NCBI GenBank assembly: GCA_014607495.2
Contig: CP053148.1
Span: 10,168,001 to 10,232,000, forward strand
DNA: 64,000 nt
Source of the DNA: Carposina sasakii
Taxonomy: Eukaryota; Arthropoda; Insecta; Lepidoptera; Carposinidae
Direction of reading: 5' to 3'
In this document: positions 1-10,746 of the stretch, piece by piece
How the letters are laid out: each line of letters opens with the position of its first letter
How positions within the stretch are numbered: the first letter of the stretch is position 1
Notes under the pieces: generated by a model
The model's database searches: none
Seen by the model: the letters and a program-made list of their open reading frames with translations, nothing else
Told to the model about the DNA's origin: nothing
Position numbers and translations under genes: made by a program

Positions 1-29
1 GTAAGTAGTCACAGAGAGACAGACAGCCA

Positions 30-190
30 ATAATATTTGAGGATATCCCTTGATTCTTCAAAGATTCTATCATCAGGTATTTCGTGTAACTGACTAAGAC
101 GTTCAGTAAAAAAAAAAAAAAAACAGATTACATGTGCCTACAATATTTAAGGATTCTCTCGATTTCAACAGGATCCCATCATCAGATTCT
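30..190 (-). repeat. Fragment of a dispersed lepidopteran repeat
   Basis: The reverse complement contains the phrases CTGATGATGGGATC and GAGAATCC..AAATATTGTAGGCAC, which recur on the plus strand at 43840-43900 and 54680-54740. This is an internal piece of the repeat family that begins CTTCAAAAAAGAGAGGTTAT at its complete ends. No coding capacity is visible. A run of 15 A lies at about 109-123. Confidence 0.55.
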
Positions 191-200
191 ACTACACGGT

Positions 201-488
201 GATTCTCCCGCCGCGGGAATCCGCTTCTAAACCGTACTAGACAAAATTAAATACGGATGTTATATGCGCGGTTTCCCACCGCAGTTTACAGGCGGACGAA
301 ATACGACCGCTGTGCCGCCGCCGCATGCAGCGTTAAAACCGCCGCTGATAATCGGCGCGTCATTCTGCGCAGGACCTTGTGCGAGGACGCTCATCGTTAA
401 AATAAACAAAAGAAAGCGATAAACCGCGTCCCGTGTAGTTTGATGGTCGGCGGCAGCTTTGTCGAGCGGATTCCCGCGGCAGAGAACT
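201..488. mobile_element. Inverted-repeat element (MITE), GC-rich termini
   Basis: A 16-bp perfect inverted repeat, GCCGCGGGAATCCGCT, lies at 210-225 and, reversed, at 465-480. Outside it the arms stay partly complementary (ATTCTCCC against AGAGAAC). The interior is unusually GC-rich for this window (CCGCCGCCGC near 315) and has no open frame. A non-autonomous DNA transposon is the simplest reading. The superfamily cannot be told because no clean target duplication is visible. Confidence 0.6.
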
Positions 489-795
489 GCCCTTATAGAC
501 TATGCCTCCGATGGCTTGCAAATTAGTTTTTTGCACTTACCTACTTCTATAGGTATAGTGTGTCGTTATGAGCAAAGAAGCATCTACCTATACTATAATA
601 CATCAAATTGAATAATTACATTAGCGAGACATCCCGGTCCGTTACACTAGAAAAAAATACACAGGATTAGGAACATCGCGATTTGATAATATTATTTAAA
701 ATCAAGGGCATTAAATGATTAAAACGTTAGGTTGTTATGTAGCAAAAGGACCATTCAAGCAAACTTTTCACACTTAAGTGCACACATCATTATTA
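489..795. other. Anonymous AT-rich sequence
   Basis: No gene, splice-bounded open frame or repeat shared with the rest of the window was recognised here. Confidence 0.5.
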
Positions 796-862
796 TACAG
801 CGTATTTGTGACAGCCAGGCAAAAATTGATATGGTGACTTCAGGCCATGATTCTTTGATTTT
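796..862 (+). repeat. Fragment of MITE family C (AGTGACAGCCAGGCAAATATTG core)
   Basis: It reads ATACAGCGTATTTGTGACAG, then CCAGGCAAAAATTGATATG and a copy of GACTTCAGGCCATGATTC. The same string order occurs at 20184-20290, 14050-14100 and 12841-12890, and inverted at 13170-13320. Only one end is present. Confidence 0.6.
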
Positions 863-1016
863 TTAAATTTTGTTATTTTTATTTTATACTTTTTAGTTAT
901 GAGTAGGTAGGTAGGTACCTAGCTAGGTTTACCAGACTGGATTTCCTATCAGCATCAGTAGAGTACATCACAATATGTGAGAATGGTTATTATTACGCAA
1001 CTTTAAATAGATATAG
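855..1016 (+). repeat. Left part of an unclassified repeat split by a LINE
   Basis: The sequence (GATTTTTTAAA, then TATGAGTA..GTACCTAGCTA, then GCAACTTTAAAT.GATATAG) matches 53200-53393 in the same order. The match resumes at 3377, after the LINE, and runs on to about 3755. The copy at 53195-53660 is therefore a related unoccupied version of this locus. Confidence 0.75.
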
Positions 1017-3376
1017 TTTTTTTTTTACAATTAGCTAGGCTAACATTTGACCGCCATCGTGCCTGATGTTAAGCAAGATGCGGCCTAGGGTGGTACATGT
1101 TTGTCTAGAAAGTGCCTATTCACTCTAGCTTTGAAGAGACCAATGTTGTAGTGCTCGGGAAATTCATCGGCAGGAAGTGCATTCCACTCCTTAGCCGTTC
1201 GCATTACAAATGAGTTAGCATAACGTTTGGTGCGGATGGGTGGGATATCAACAACATAAGGGTGATACGCTAGTCTGCGTCTAGTATCCCTATGGTGAAA
1301 AGGGGCTGGTGGAACTATATTGTGAAGTTCCCCACGCACACTCTGCAAAGTGTATCCTGTAAAACACTGACAAGGCAGCAATTTTACGGCGGTGGGTCAG
1401 GTCCTGGAGTTAAGAATTTGCTACGGTTTCATCTCCAATAAGTTTTATTGTCCGTTTTTCCACCGAGTCCAGTGCGGCTAGCTGATATTTAGCTGATCCA
1501 TCTCAAAGGTGGCAGCAGTACTCCATACAAGGGCGAACTTGCGCTTTATATATGTATAGTTGTTGTGTTGCTGTGGAGTAAAATACCGCCTAACCTTGGA
1601 TAGGACGCCTAGTTTTTTAGCTGAGATTTTTGCTATGGACTCGATGTACTTTCCAAAATTCGACGTTGCTGATATGTCCAGGCCTAAGAGTTGAAGATGG
1701 TCAGTCGTTGCCAAGGACACACCCTGGAAAGTCGGAGTCAGGTCGAACTTACTCTGTTTTGTGGTTTGCGCGTTACATACACGCCTGCGTTTTAGAGGTA
1801 TTAAATTGGACTAAATTGGCTTCGCTCCAGTCGGACACTGCCTGTAGTGACAAATCAACTCTCTCAATCATTGATTCCGACAATAGTTAGTAGGGTCGGC
1901 ACAACTACCCTTCTTAAGCACGAGCTGTACGTTAGCAAGCCTCCAAGATTTAGGTACTTGTCCAGTCTCCAGTGAGAGTCGGTACAGACGTGTTAATACA
2001 GGAGACAACTCTGGTGCGCAGTTAGGCAGTATAATCGCAGGAATACCATCAGGCCCACTGGCCTTATTCACGTCCAGAGTACGCAGAGCATTGAGTACCT
2101 CTTTTTGTCGAATGTGTGCATTTTGCAACGATGAATCAGCACGAGGTAACTGGTGGTATTTTTCCCGTTGTATCTAGACGCGAATTTTCCGCAAAGGGAG
2201 ACACAAATAAGTTTGCTTTTTCTCTTGCAGTGTGAGCCAGTGTGCCATCAGGCTTCTGAAGTGGCGGTAATGATGAGCGACAGAAGTTGGACTCAACCGC
2301 CTTAGCTAAAGACCAAAATACTTTGTTTCCTGTGGGGTATGAAGCCAATTTGGTGCCAATCCGGCCGATGTGCTTAAACATCGCTCTGCGTAACGTTTTC
2401 TTCGCGGACTTGGCGGTATGATTGTAGGATTTCTTCAGATGCCGAGTTTCCGATGACTTGCGCGAGCGAGCGTTAGCCCAGGCTAAGTATGCTAACTGCT
2501 TTTGCGCTTCTGCGCTACAGCAGTCTGCATTGAACCAAGGGCGAGCCTTGCTACCCGATTTAACGTCAGAGTATTGCCAAATATTGCCCGCCAAGGAAAA
2601 GATGCGAAAAAGTGACGCATCTCATCCCGGTCTGCTGACTTGTATCGCCACGCCCGTCTCATACCACTAGGCCCCTGATCGGGTGGGTAGTGGATGGATA
2701 CAGATTTCACCAGACAGTGTTCGGACGTCCCTAATGGGGCGGATACCGATATCGAATGTCTGTCCGGTTCTGTTGTCAGCAGAAGGTCCAAGCAGTTGGC
2801 TGCATGTGAGTCTACATCCGGTACCCTCGTTGAACAATTTACCAGCTGAGAGAGATCTAGCGTCAGTGAAAATTTGAGCGCCTCTCTCCCGGCATGATCG
2901 GTCACCTGGTACGGGAACAACCAGTCGATGGTGTGCATTAAAGTCCCCCAGGTCAACTAACTGTGCAGAAGGATACCGGACCATAGCCTGATCAGCCGAG
3001 TTGCTCAGGTATTGGAAGAGCGCGGTTGTCTCCTGATCACCGGTGTGCGAGAGCGATAGACAGCAGCAAAGGATTTGTTCAATGCCGGTGTCAACCAGAA
3101 GCCAGAGCACAGAGTATTTGGATTCCTCAAAGCACTTGAGACGCTTAACACAAACGTCATCGCGCTCATACGCACAGACTCCAGCTCGAGGGATAGACCT
3201 GTGCTGTAGAGTATACCCAGGGTAACTGAGGTATTCCGCGTCAGCCGGACACTTGATCTGCGTCCCTGAGAGGAACAGCAGTTGCGGTTTGTCAGCCTCG
3301 AGATAATGGTGGACTGCAACGAGATTTGAGTGCAGGCCTCACATCTCTTTGCCCCTAGTTCTCCCCTAGAAGCCCC
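1017..3376 (-). mobile_element. Jockey/CR1-type non-LTR retrotransposon (LINE), 5'-truncated
   Basis: On the minus strand this element runs from a truncated endonuclease through a linker into reverse transcriptase and ends in a ten-base A tail (T run at 1017-1026). The flanks at 855-1016 and 3377-3755 are continuous in the related repeat at 53195-53660, which fixes both ends to within a few bases. The target duplication is at most a few bases (TAG). Coding pieces lie in several frames, so the copy is dead. Confidence 0.85.
1085..3319 (-). pseudogene. Endonuclease/reverse transcriptase ORF of the LINE, broken
   Basis: Order on the minus strand: an apurinic-type endonuclease region (about 3319-2490) with the motif LGDFNAHH; a basic linker (about 2590-2136); the start of reverse transcriptase with KASGPDGIPAIIL and SWRLANVQ.VLKKGS..DPTNY (2128-1868); then directly the post-catalytic part with LGLDIS..NFGKYIESI and KLGVLSKVRRYFTP (1720-1478); and the C-terminal tail with RTAKEWNALP and FKARVNR (1381-1085). 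The family normally has about 200 residues, including the catalytic YxDD, between NYRPI and LGLDIS. Here only about 150 bases separate them, so the active centre has been deleted. Several frameshifts also split the frame. The clade call (Jockey/CR1 group) comes from remembered family character. Confidence 0.85.
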
Positions 3377-3755
3377 TAGATCCTAATAGGTTACTCGAAT
3401 CGAAAAATGTTGAGAGAAAACTAATAATGATTTTTAAATACCTATTCAACGATACCTCACTCGACATAATTTGTCTTGTTTTATGTAATTAGTAATTATA
3501 ATTTTTTTAATTTTCACAATATTAATACAGGCGGCTAGTAGTCGCCATATTCAATTTTCACTAACGTCATGTCTTTAGTGACACTCGCCGGACTAAGAGA
3601 AATCTATTGACGCGTGAATCATAAAAATCGGCCCAGGCGTTTGGTCTGTATAGTGCTTCAAAGGAACATACAATGATACATACATACATACCTAATAGGC
3701 TGTTAAACACAATACCACTCCTTTGCGTCGCGCAGTCAGGTAAAAAAGTAAAACT
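3377..3755 (+). repeat. Right part of the unclassified repeat split by the LINE
   Basis: This continues the family of 855-1016. It shares with 53395-53660 the phrases AATCGAAAAATGTT, TTTTCACTAA..TCATGTCTTT and GGCTGTTAAACACAATACCA, and ends near CGCGCAGTC.GGTAAAA. No coding capacity. Confidence 0.75.
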
Positions 3756-3830
3756 ATAAGCAATTATGTAGTAAGTTAAGATTCAATTATCAAATTGCGA
3801 AATTCGACAGGCCATCAGCGGTCCTGTGGT

Positions 3831-3930
3831 GTAAGCACGAACCTTTTTACGCGGCGTAACGCTAGCGACTCGCTAGCAAAATCTGACAGTTGATGATAGC
3901 GTTACGGACTATCGAGAGGTTCGTGCTTAC
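3831..3930. mobile_element. Short inverted-repeat element, about 100 bp
   Basis: GTAAGCACGAACCT at 3831-3844 is repeated in inverse orientation ending at 3930. A second inner match (CGTAACGCTA / TAGCGTTACG) makes the whole segment foldable. It is too short to code. A small MITE is likely, but no target duplication is clear. Confidence 0.6.
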
Positions 3931-4517
3931 TCCTCAGATGTTTGGCAAGTATGTACCTACTTTAGTTTTTATTCAACTATTTATAAAAAAATATAAATAC
4001 ACTATAATAATACTTACTTCAGATGTACAGTCTGCTCCGTAACACTGAAAAGTATATTTTCTATGCTGTTTCGTGGTTTAAGGGGGGGGGGGGAGTATCC
4101 CTGACTAATCCGAAAAAGTTCAGTGGAGAATGGTCATCGATCGAAAAAACAATAGCAATGTTCATTCATAATTTCCGACTTCAATATACTACACAACATC
4201 ATTCATTGTAAAGTTGCTGGTGTTTTCATTAGACTGAACGGCATTCTAAGAAACTCGTTTAGAGTATTAAGGATTTTTTCTATGGACGACTCGGCGTTCA
4301 GTATTTGAAGACAACCTGAGTTTAAATCAGGAGTAGAAAAGTAATTATTGCCTTGTAATTTAGAGGATAAATTCTTCCACCATATTTAGTAGAGGAAGTC
4401 TATCAGATTTGGTAGTTAAGCCTGCTATAATTACGACCATAATTCTCCACTTAACTTTTCCGGATTAGATGGTCTTAGTAGGTAAAGATGACACAAGAAG
4501 TCACCAATGTAACATTT
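3931..4517. other. Mostly unique sequence with a G12 run
   Basis: No known repeat is recognised. It holds a run of 12 G at 4081-4092 and a candidate minus-strand microexon (4018-4044, listed separately). Short open frames here have no support. Confidence 0.4.
4018..4044 (-). CDS. Candidate 27-bp internal microexon of a minus-strand host gene
   Basis: On the minus strand a pyrimidine-containing acceptor (ATATACTTTTCAG) is followed by 27 bases and then the donor GTAAGTATT. If entered with two bases of a codon carried over, the exon reads VTEQTVHL and leaves in the same phase, which is also the phase of the candidate exons at 37888, 57850 and 63896. Chance matches to splice consensus are common in 64 kb, so this is only a candidate. 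Confidence 0.25.
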
Positions 4518-4833
4518 ATACTGGGTGCAACAAAACCGGTTTTATTTATTTATTTCACATAAATGACAAGCTATGAACATAGCTACTTATAAAGAACCCA
4601 TCCATTAATCACGGATCCCACAGTCAAACGGCGCAAGCAGTTTTGTGGGACGTTGTACCTAATTTTAAGTTTTAGAATGTTTAAAGAATAATAAATAAAT
4701 AATAATAATAATAAAATTTGAGACTCGAAGTCACATTATAATTTTTACAGATACTATAAAGAAACTCAGGAATGGTAATACAATTTTGAAGAAGAAACAT
4801 GTGATTTCTCATATTTTGGGGATAGGATCTCTA
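4518..4833. mobile_element. MITE family B copy, interrupted by the pogo element
   Basis: It starts with ATACTGGGTGCAACAAAACC and carries AAGCTATGAACATAGC and AGAACCCATCCATTAATCACGG, then ACATGTGATTTCTCATATTTTGG and ATAGGATCTCTA, in the same order as the complete family member at 60438-60703. The match stops where the pogo terminal repeat begins at 4834. The expected right half is not recognisable after 7467, so it is either very diverged or lost. Confidence 0.55.
4684..4712. repeat. AAT/AATA microsatellite
   Basis: A short run of AATAAATAAATAATAATAAT type repeats within the family B copy. Confidence 0.7.
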
Positions 4834-7467
4834 CAGTAGGGGAAAGTGGGGTATGACGGGGAAACGAGGTAAGATGGGGACCATAATAAAATAGATGATA
4901 GAATGTCGTCAGAAAATTTGTTATAACGCCATCTAACGGCTTTAGCAAGAGTTTTTAGTGTCACAAACAGTTTGGTCGATAGTGTGCACGATATAATTTC
5001 GTAAGTATTTTTTTTAATTTTGAGTGGTTTTATGTAATTTTTGATGTTTACTAAGTGCGTGAATGTTCATAATGTATGGTACACAAGATGTGTGTTATAT
5101 TTTTTTATTGATAGTTGCCTATTTTACTACTCTAAACTCATAAAATCGTTCCGGTTTTGTTATTTTTATAACCTCAAAATATTTTACGCATCTTGCGAGA
5201 CTACTTTGGGAAAGATGGGGTACCTACCTGAGGCAAGACGGGGTGGTACCCCATCTTACCCGCTCATGGGTCACTTCTTTTATTCGATTTAGTTAAATAT
5301 GATCGTCACTAGTTATGTTAATTTCATTTTTTTATAGATTATGGTCCGAAATTACCAAAGAAAAACTAACAGAGGAGAGTGGAGTGAAAATCAAATGAAG
5401 TTAGCTATTCAAGAGGTTTTAGAGGGAAAAAAGGGCTATAAATTAGCTAGTAAGACTTATAATGTACCACAAACGACTCTCGAGCGCAAAGTTAATCAAG
5501 CAAGAAAAAATAAGAATAGTATACAAAATGTCAAAGTTCCCTTGGGTCCAATTTCCACTGTTTTTTCCGCAGAAGAAGAACAAGAACTTGTAACTTATTT
5601 AAAGGAAATGGAAGGATGGTTATTTGGTTTGTCAACTTCTGAATTGCAGAAATTAGCCTATGAATTAGCAGTTTGTAACAACAAACAGCATAAATTCGAT
5701 CATTTCAAGGAAAAAGCTGGCAAGGACTGGCTGCGTGGATTTCTCAACCGCCATCCCGACTTGAGTTTGCGAAAGCCGGAAAATACATCAGCGGCTCGTG
5801 CCAGTTTAATAAAGTATCTGTTGGTAAATTTTTCGAACTGCTAGGCAAATCACTTGATGATATACCTTTTACTCCGGACAGGATTTATAACTGTGACGAG
5901 ACAGGAGTTTCGGTTGTGCCAAAATCGCGGTCCAAAGTGATCGCTGCAACTGGTAAAAAGCAAGTGGGAGCTTTGACGTCGGCCGAACGAGGCACAACTA
6001 TAACTATTGAAATTTGTTTCAACGCTTCAGGGACATACATTTCACCTATGTTTATTTATCCCAGAAAACGTATAAAGTCCGAATTGCTCAATGGGGCTCT
6101 ACCGAACTCATGGGCTGAATGTTCAGATTCTGGGTGGATAACTGCCGAAATTTTCTTAAGATGGTTTCAGAAGTTCATTAAACTCACCAACGCTTCTAAA
6201 ACCAACCCAGTCATGCTTATTTTAGATGGTCATGCCTCTCACACCCCAAAATTTGCAGCTAATCGATGAAGCACGTGAACATGGTGTGACAATAATATGC
6301 TTCCCACCGCACACCACGCACAAACTTCAACCAGCAGATGTTGGTTTTATGCGACCGTTGAGTATCTTTTATGATCAGGCCATAACAGCATGGTTAAGGT
6401 CAAATCCTGGGAAAGTAGTAACCCAATTTCAAGTAGCTGAACTCTTCGGGCAAGCATTCATTCGAGCAGCAACAATGCCAACTGCAATAAATGCATTTAA
6501 AGCATGTGGGATTTCGCCTTACAATGCACACATTTTTACTGAAGACGACTTTATTGCTGCAGAGGCCACCGATATCATATTGGACGCTGAAATAGAACCC
6601 GTTGCTGATATATCTTGGACACCATCGATAGCAGCAACATCACAACCAACACCGACAGTCATACCATCAGTAATATCGTCAGCTCATGATAACCAAACTG
6701 CCACCTGCACCGCCTCAAATTCTACAACGAACACAGAAACACCTCAGCCAACTCCACAAACCTCATCTTTAGTACAGCAAACAATAGTAAATGATGCTCT
6801 GGATAATGCAGCATTTCATTTAGTTAGCCCAAAACAGTTAATGCCTTATCCACGAATAGGAAAAAGGACAAGACAAATTAGAAGAAGAGGAAAAGCGGCC
6901 ATTATCACTGCTTCACCTTATAAAGCCGAGTTAGAAGAAAGACAAAACAGTAAAAACAGAAACCAAACAAAAAGAAATTGAAAAAAAACAAATAAAAGAA
7001 CCAAGAAAGCTGACGAAGAATCTCAGACATCAGATGATGAAGATACCACAGAATGTCTGTACTGTCACGGTCTATATTCCGAGTCTATTGAAGGTTGGAT
7101 CACATGCCAGACTTGCGGTAAGTGGGCACATTGTGGCTGTGCAGGAGTGGAAGATAACGACGATGAAGCCGTCCATATCTGCCCTGTTTTGTGAAGATAA
7201 ACACGATTAAATATGTCATACCCCATCTTACCCTAGGGGGTACCCTGTCTTGCCCTATAGGTGGGGGCAAGACGGTTTATTTTGTTATTTTTTTTAAGTT
7301 GATATTTCTATGAGAAGACATTTATATTTTTGTTTTGACTGATTATAATTAAAGAAAGAAAGACTGATAGTTTACATAATAAAAGTTCCTGATTTGTGCA
7401 ATAAAAAAATAGAGGTTTTATTGATGAATTACCTTAAAGTCCCCGTCTTACCCCACCTTCCCCTACC
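4834..7467 (+). mobile_element. pogo-like (Tc1/mariner superfamily) DNA transposon
   Basis: The left end AGTAGGGGAAAGTGGGGTA and the right end, whose reverse complement reads GGTAGGGGAAGGTGGGGTAA, form imperfect terminal inverted repeats of about 28 bp. Both ends abut a TA dinucleotide (4832-4833 and 7468-7469), the target duplication of this superfamily. Further GGGGTAAGATGGGG-type motifs lie inside the left end (5209-5270) and right end (7215-7275), as subterminal repeats. The element is 2634 bp and carries one broken transposase. Confidence 0.88.
5341..7194 (+). pseudogene. pogo-like transposase with CENP-B-type helix-turn-helix, DDE domain and C-terminal PHD-like finger (frameshifted)
   Basis: Starts at ATG 5341 (MVRNYQRKTNRGEWSENQMK). 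An N-terminal Psq/CENP-B helix-turn-helix includes KLASKTYNVPQTTLERKV; a second DNA-binding region has WLRGFLNRHPDLSLRKPE. The DDE domain keeps all three acidic motifs: IYNCDETGV (about 5887), LILDGHASH (about 6220) and HKLQPADVGF (about 6325). The frame breaks near 5805 and again near 6240, where an extra base turns the frame after HASHT. A third shift or stop at 6979-6981 separates a cysteine-rich tail (about 7000-7194) with the order ECLYC, CQTCGKW, AHCGC and HICP, resembling a PHD/RING-type zinc finger. A protein of about 600 residues was probably encoded originally. This copy cannot make it without frameshifting. Confidence 0.88.
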
Positions 7468-7634
7468 TACGCTTTTGTATGCGGAAGCTACGACTCACCT
7501 GTGTCTTACATTCCAGTCCTTGACACTGTAAAATTTAAAAACGCTTTATTATTAACTACCTGATGCCCGCGACTTAGTCCGCGTCGACCACAGAATGTAT
7601 CCTATGTCCATTCACGTACTCCCAACTATAATCT

Positions 7635-8021
7635 TATACCGGATGATTTTTGGTCGTCAACGTTCCCGAAAACTACGGAATCTCCTCATAATCACGATCA
7701 TTTTTCTCCATGGAAGCAAGCCTGGGAAGTGTCTGGTTTCCAAAATATTAGGGTCCAAAGTTGAGTAAATAGACTGCGTTTTTCTGCATAAATGCACATA
7801 GACGCGCGTAGCAGGATTTTTTCACGAAAAATAATTAATATCTGTCTATAAAAAAACTAACATAAACACTAGACACTATAAATTTCGCACGATCAAGGAA
7901 TTTAAAAATTTTTTAAAAAAAAATTTTTTTCCCACCATTTTTTTTGGCATAAACTTACTTTATTTCATGTATAGAATACGTACCCTTCGTTAAAGGTGGC
8001 CACAAAAAAACATCCTGTATA
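7635..8021 (-). mobile_element. MITE family A, complete copy
   Basis: About 385 bp bounded by TATACCGGATGATTTTTGG on the left and, on the right, the reverse complement of TATACAGGATGTTTTTTTG. The inner marks are TCGTCAACGTTCCCGAAAAC, CTCCATGGAAGC..GGGAAGTG and AATACGTACCCTTCGTTAA. The same architecture occurs at 12455-12840, 24011-24396 and 62520-62903. No coding capacity. The TA at both ends suggests a Tc1/mariner-type mobiliser. Confidence 0.82.
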
Positions 8022-8026
8022 CATAT

Positions 8027-8145
8027 AAAATTCTCGTGTCAAAATGTTAGTTACCATACTCCTCCGAAACCGGCTTGACCGATTTTTATGAAATTTTATA
8101 TGCATATTCAGTAGGTCTGAGAATCGGCTACATACCCCTAAGTGA
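8027..8145 (+). repeat. Head fragment of a Helitron/Lep1-like element
   Basis: It starts AAAATTCTCGTGTCAAAATG and contains TACTCCTCCGAAACCGGC, GACCGATTTTTATGAAATTT and GGTCTGAGAATCGGCTAC. The same phrases open the element at 55977-56153, which ends in the typical GCGGGCAACAGCTAGT tail. Here the tail is missing. Confidence 0.6.
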
Positions 8146-8882
8146 CAAGGGGTCTCCACCCCTAACATGTTTTTTACGACTATTACCCGTGGTCCCCCCA
8201 ACATGTCCCCCTGGTGGGACGGGTAATATTTTTTCCCCGTAGTCCCACCGTTCTGAACAATGTTCGCCAGTGGGTCTACGGGTAATTAATTTTCTTTGAA
8301 CAATTTTTATTTTTCATTTTTTATAACGTGGCATAAAAAATACATACAACCCTTCACCCTTCTATAACCAACCCCTATTTTTTAAAAGTCATTTTAGCTC
8401 ATCGTTCACAGCGCTCAATACCCCTTTCACTCATTTACCACCAGTGTTTTTTTACACTAGAAATTCCCTAGAAATAAAATTTTCATCCCATCTATTCGAA
8501 AAGGACGACTGATACATTGGTGATACATTATTATTGGTTATTGTGTGATACATTTGTGTTTTTTGGATCACTTGCAGTGACGTGATTATCACTTGTGACG
8601 CGCGTCTTTACAAGTATTAAGGTGCTGCCATCACCTTACTTGTATCGCCACCATAGCGCGCGTATTATATGCGATCCAATGTGTGCGTAGCGTAATGGTA
8701 GCTTTTGAGTGATATAATACTAGTGATACATTTTGCGCATCTCTGCGCTTTAGCTTAGCACACCGTGGTGATGATATAGTGTCTATATTAGTTTTTTCAT
8801 GACAGTACATAGTAATAAATAAAACTAGAATTCGTTAATCTAAGCTACTTGAAAAATAAAAGAATATAATAAACTAGCGACT
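8146..8882. other. Anonymous sequence with short GC-rich repeats
   Basis: From 8146 to 8300 there are imperfect repeats of GACGGGTAAT and CCCGTAGTCCCACC. From 8510 to 8720 TGATACAT and GATAATA-like words recur, one of which (TTGGTTATTGTGTGATAC) is shared with 13013-13030. No gene recognised. Confidence 0.4.
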
Positions 8883-9096
8883 CCGTGGACTCAACGCACA
8901 CGGTGTGCGATCATTTCATAGAGGAGAATAACTTAAGAGGAATAGAGAGCCAACTCAGTTATTTTATGTCACCTCACTTACGTTATTTGAAGCTCCATCT
9001 CTTTTCTGGGTTCCGAGACTTTGATATTATATTATGAACATATCATATTATTATATTACTAGCGACCCGCCCCAGCTTCGCACAGGTGCAGTGCTG
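8883..9096 (+). repeat. Left arm of a 213-bp inverted pair around a pogo transposase
   Basis: From CCGTGGACTCAACGCACACG to CACAGGTGCAGTGCTG this segment is the near-perfect reverse complement of 10987-11198, with only a few differences. The inner end, CTAGCGACCCGCCCCAGCTT followed by CGCACAGGTGC, is a phrase I know from termini of lepidopteran Helitron-like elements. Confidence 0.9.
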
Positions 9097-9226
9097 TTAC
9101 AAGACATATAAACCTTGTTATTTGTAATTATTTTTAATCATCCGTCCTTGAAACACTCTGTTTTAATATAGGGTAAACCTGGCAATCGTGCCCCACCATT
9201 CGAAGAATTGAAATAAAATACGGAAT

Positions 9227-10746
9227 TTATAGAACATGTTTAATAAAGTAGTTAGTCTTTACCTCTGACTTAATTTGCATAACAAAAACTAAAAAAATCA
9301 CTTTCCGATGAGGACTTCTGATCATTTTGTTTCCACTTAATTTAAGTTGTATAACAGGTAATGGACTCACTACGTGTAAGGTCTTGGTTGATGTTTCTTC
9401 TTGTGGAACCATAGCGGCATGTGTCATCTGGCCATTCTGATTAACTGATAACGTGGATGTACTCGGCAAAGCATGGTCATTATTCTGTTCTTGTGAAACA
9501 ACAGAAGAATGTGGTATCTGGCCATACTGATTGATGGAAGTTCTACGCAAAGAAAGATCATTATTCTGAATTGTCTGCAGATTATTATCCTTGTTTCTAA
9601 CCGATGCATCAGATATGCTAAAAAGTATTCAGGAACAGCATTAGGATCATAGGGATATATCCCAGTTGCTTTAAATCTTGAAACACCTATTGCTGGTATT
9701 GCACCAGGCATCACCGATCATTTTTGAAATGTGGTATCGACTGAAAGGCTTTCCTTTGCTGTTAATAAAAATAAGAGGATATTTCTTTCGATAGGTAACT
9801 TTTGAAAGGCTTAAAGAAACTTCTGTCCAATGGTTAGAGAGCTTGGGTAGTGTGGCTTGGTAGACAAAGTAGGATGACGTCGTTTTCTTTAGCTAACTGT
9901 AGTATTTTATAGAAATGGGAGGAATGGCCATCTAGAATCAGAATGACTTTTCCGTCTGGTTTTCGTGGAATAAAATGATCTCTCATCCAGTTGTAGAATA
10001 GATCAGCGTTGATGTAAGACAATTTTTGATTCATAAACACATCTGAACCAGGAGGAAGACCTTCAGAAAATTCAGGTTTTTTGTATTTACCTTTAAGTAT
10101 CAAAACAGGGGGCAGAAAAGTGCCCTCAGCATTGCAACAAGCAATTAATGAAATGTTTCTCCTTTTTCAGTGCTGGTTACAGTATTGACACATTTTGCAC
10201 CCTTTCTGGCTACTACGCGGCCAGTTTTATTGTTAACTTGAATACCGCTCTCGTCCATGTTGGACGGGTTTACCAATCAAATCGTTATCAGTTAATACTT
10301 TCAATAATATTTTAAAATAATTATCAACATCCTATCGATTCATATAATTAGCTCTTGCCAGGGACAAACCTTCCATATTTCCTTTTACTTAGATTTGGGT
10401 GCCTCTTCATAAACCCTTGAAACCATTCCCAGCCTGCTTGTTTTTTTTCGATATTGAATCGATGAGGCAATCCTAGTTTATTTGCAAAGTCATAAGCAAT
10501 AGACTGCAGTCTTGATTGTTCTACAGGAAATCCGATGGCTTTTAATGTAATGTGAGCTACAAGTCTCATTTTATTTTCGTATCCCAATTTAGAGGGTCTA
10601 CCTATATTCTGCTTGCTTTTCCAACCTCTCAGGATGTGTCTACGTAAGGTTCGTGCCGGTATTTCATATGTCCGGCTAGCCTCATTTATTCCCATTTTAT
10701 GCTTGTGACATCCTCTGACGCTTTTATCATATTTTCTTCCGTTCAT
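9227..10746 (-). pseudogene. Second pogo/Tigger-like transposase, broken
   Basis: Minus strand, starting MNGRKYDKSVRGCHKHKMGI at 10746. The N-terminal helix-turn-helix includes GINEASRTYEIPARTLRRHI; the second DNA-binding part ends WFQGFMKRHPNLSKRKYG near 10360. The DDE domain follows in other frames: MDESGIQVNNKTGRVVA (about 10260-10210), LILDGHSSHF (about 9950-9925) and a third acidic site in PLDRSFFKPFKSY (about 9820-9790), after an in-frame stop in TQAL*PLD. The C-terminal region has KATGIYPYDPNAVPEYF (about 9680-9620) and peters out near 9230. Several stops and frameshifts make it a pseudogene. It lacks the cysteine-rich tail of the first pogo element and differs strongly from it in sequence, so the two are separate lineages. 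Terminal inverted repeats could not be located with confidence. Confidence 0.82.
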
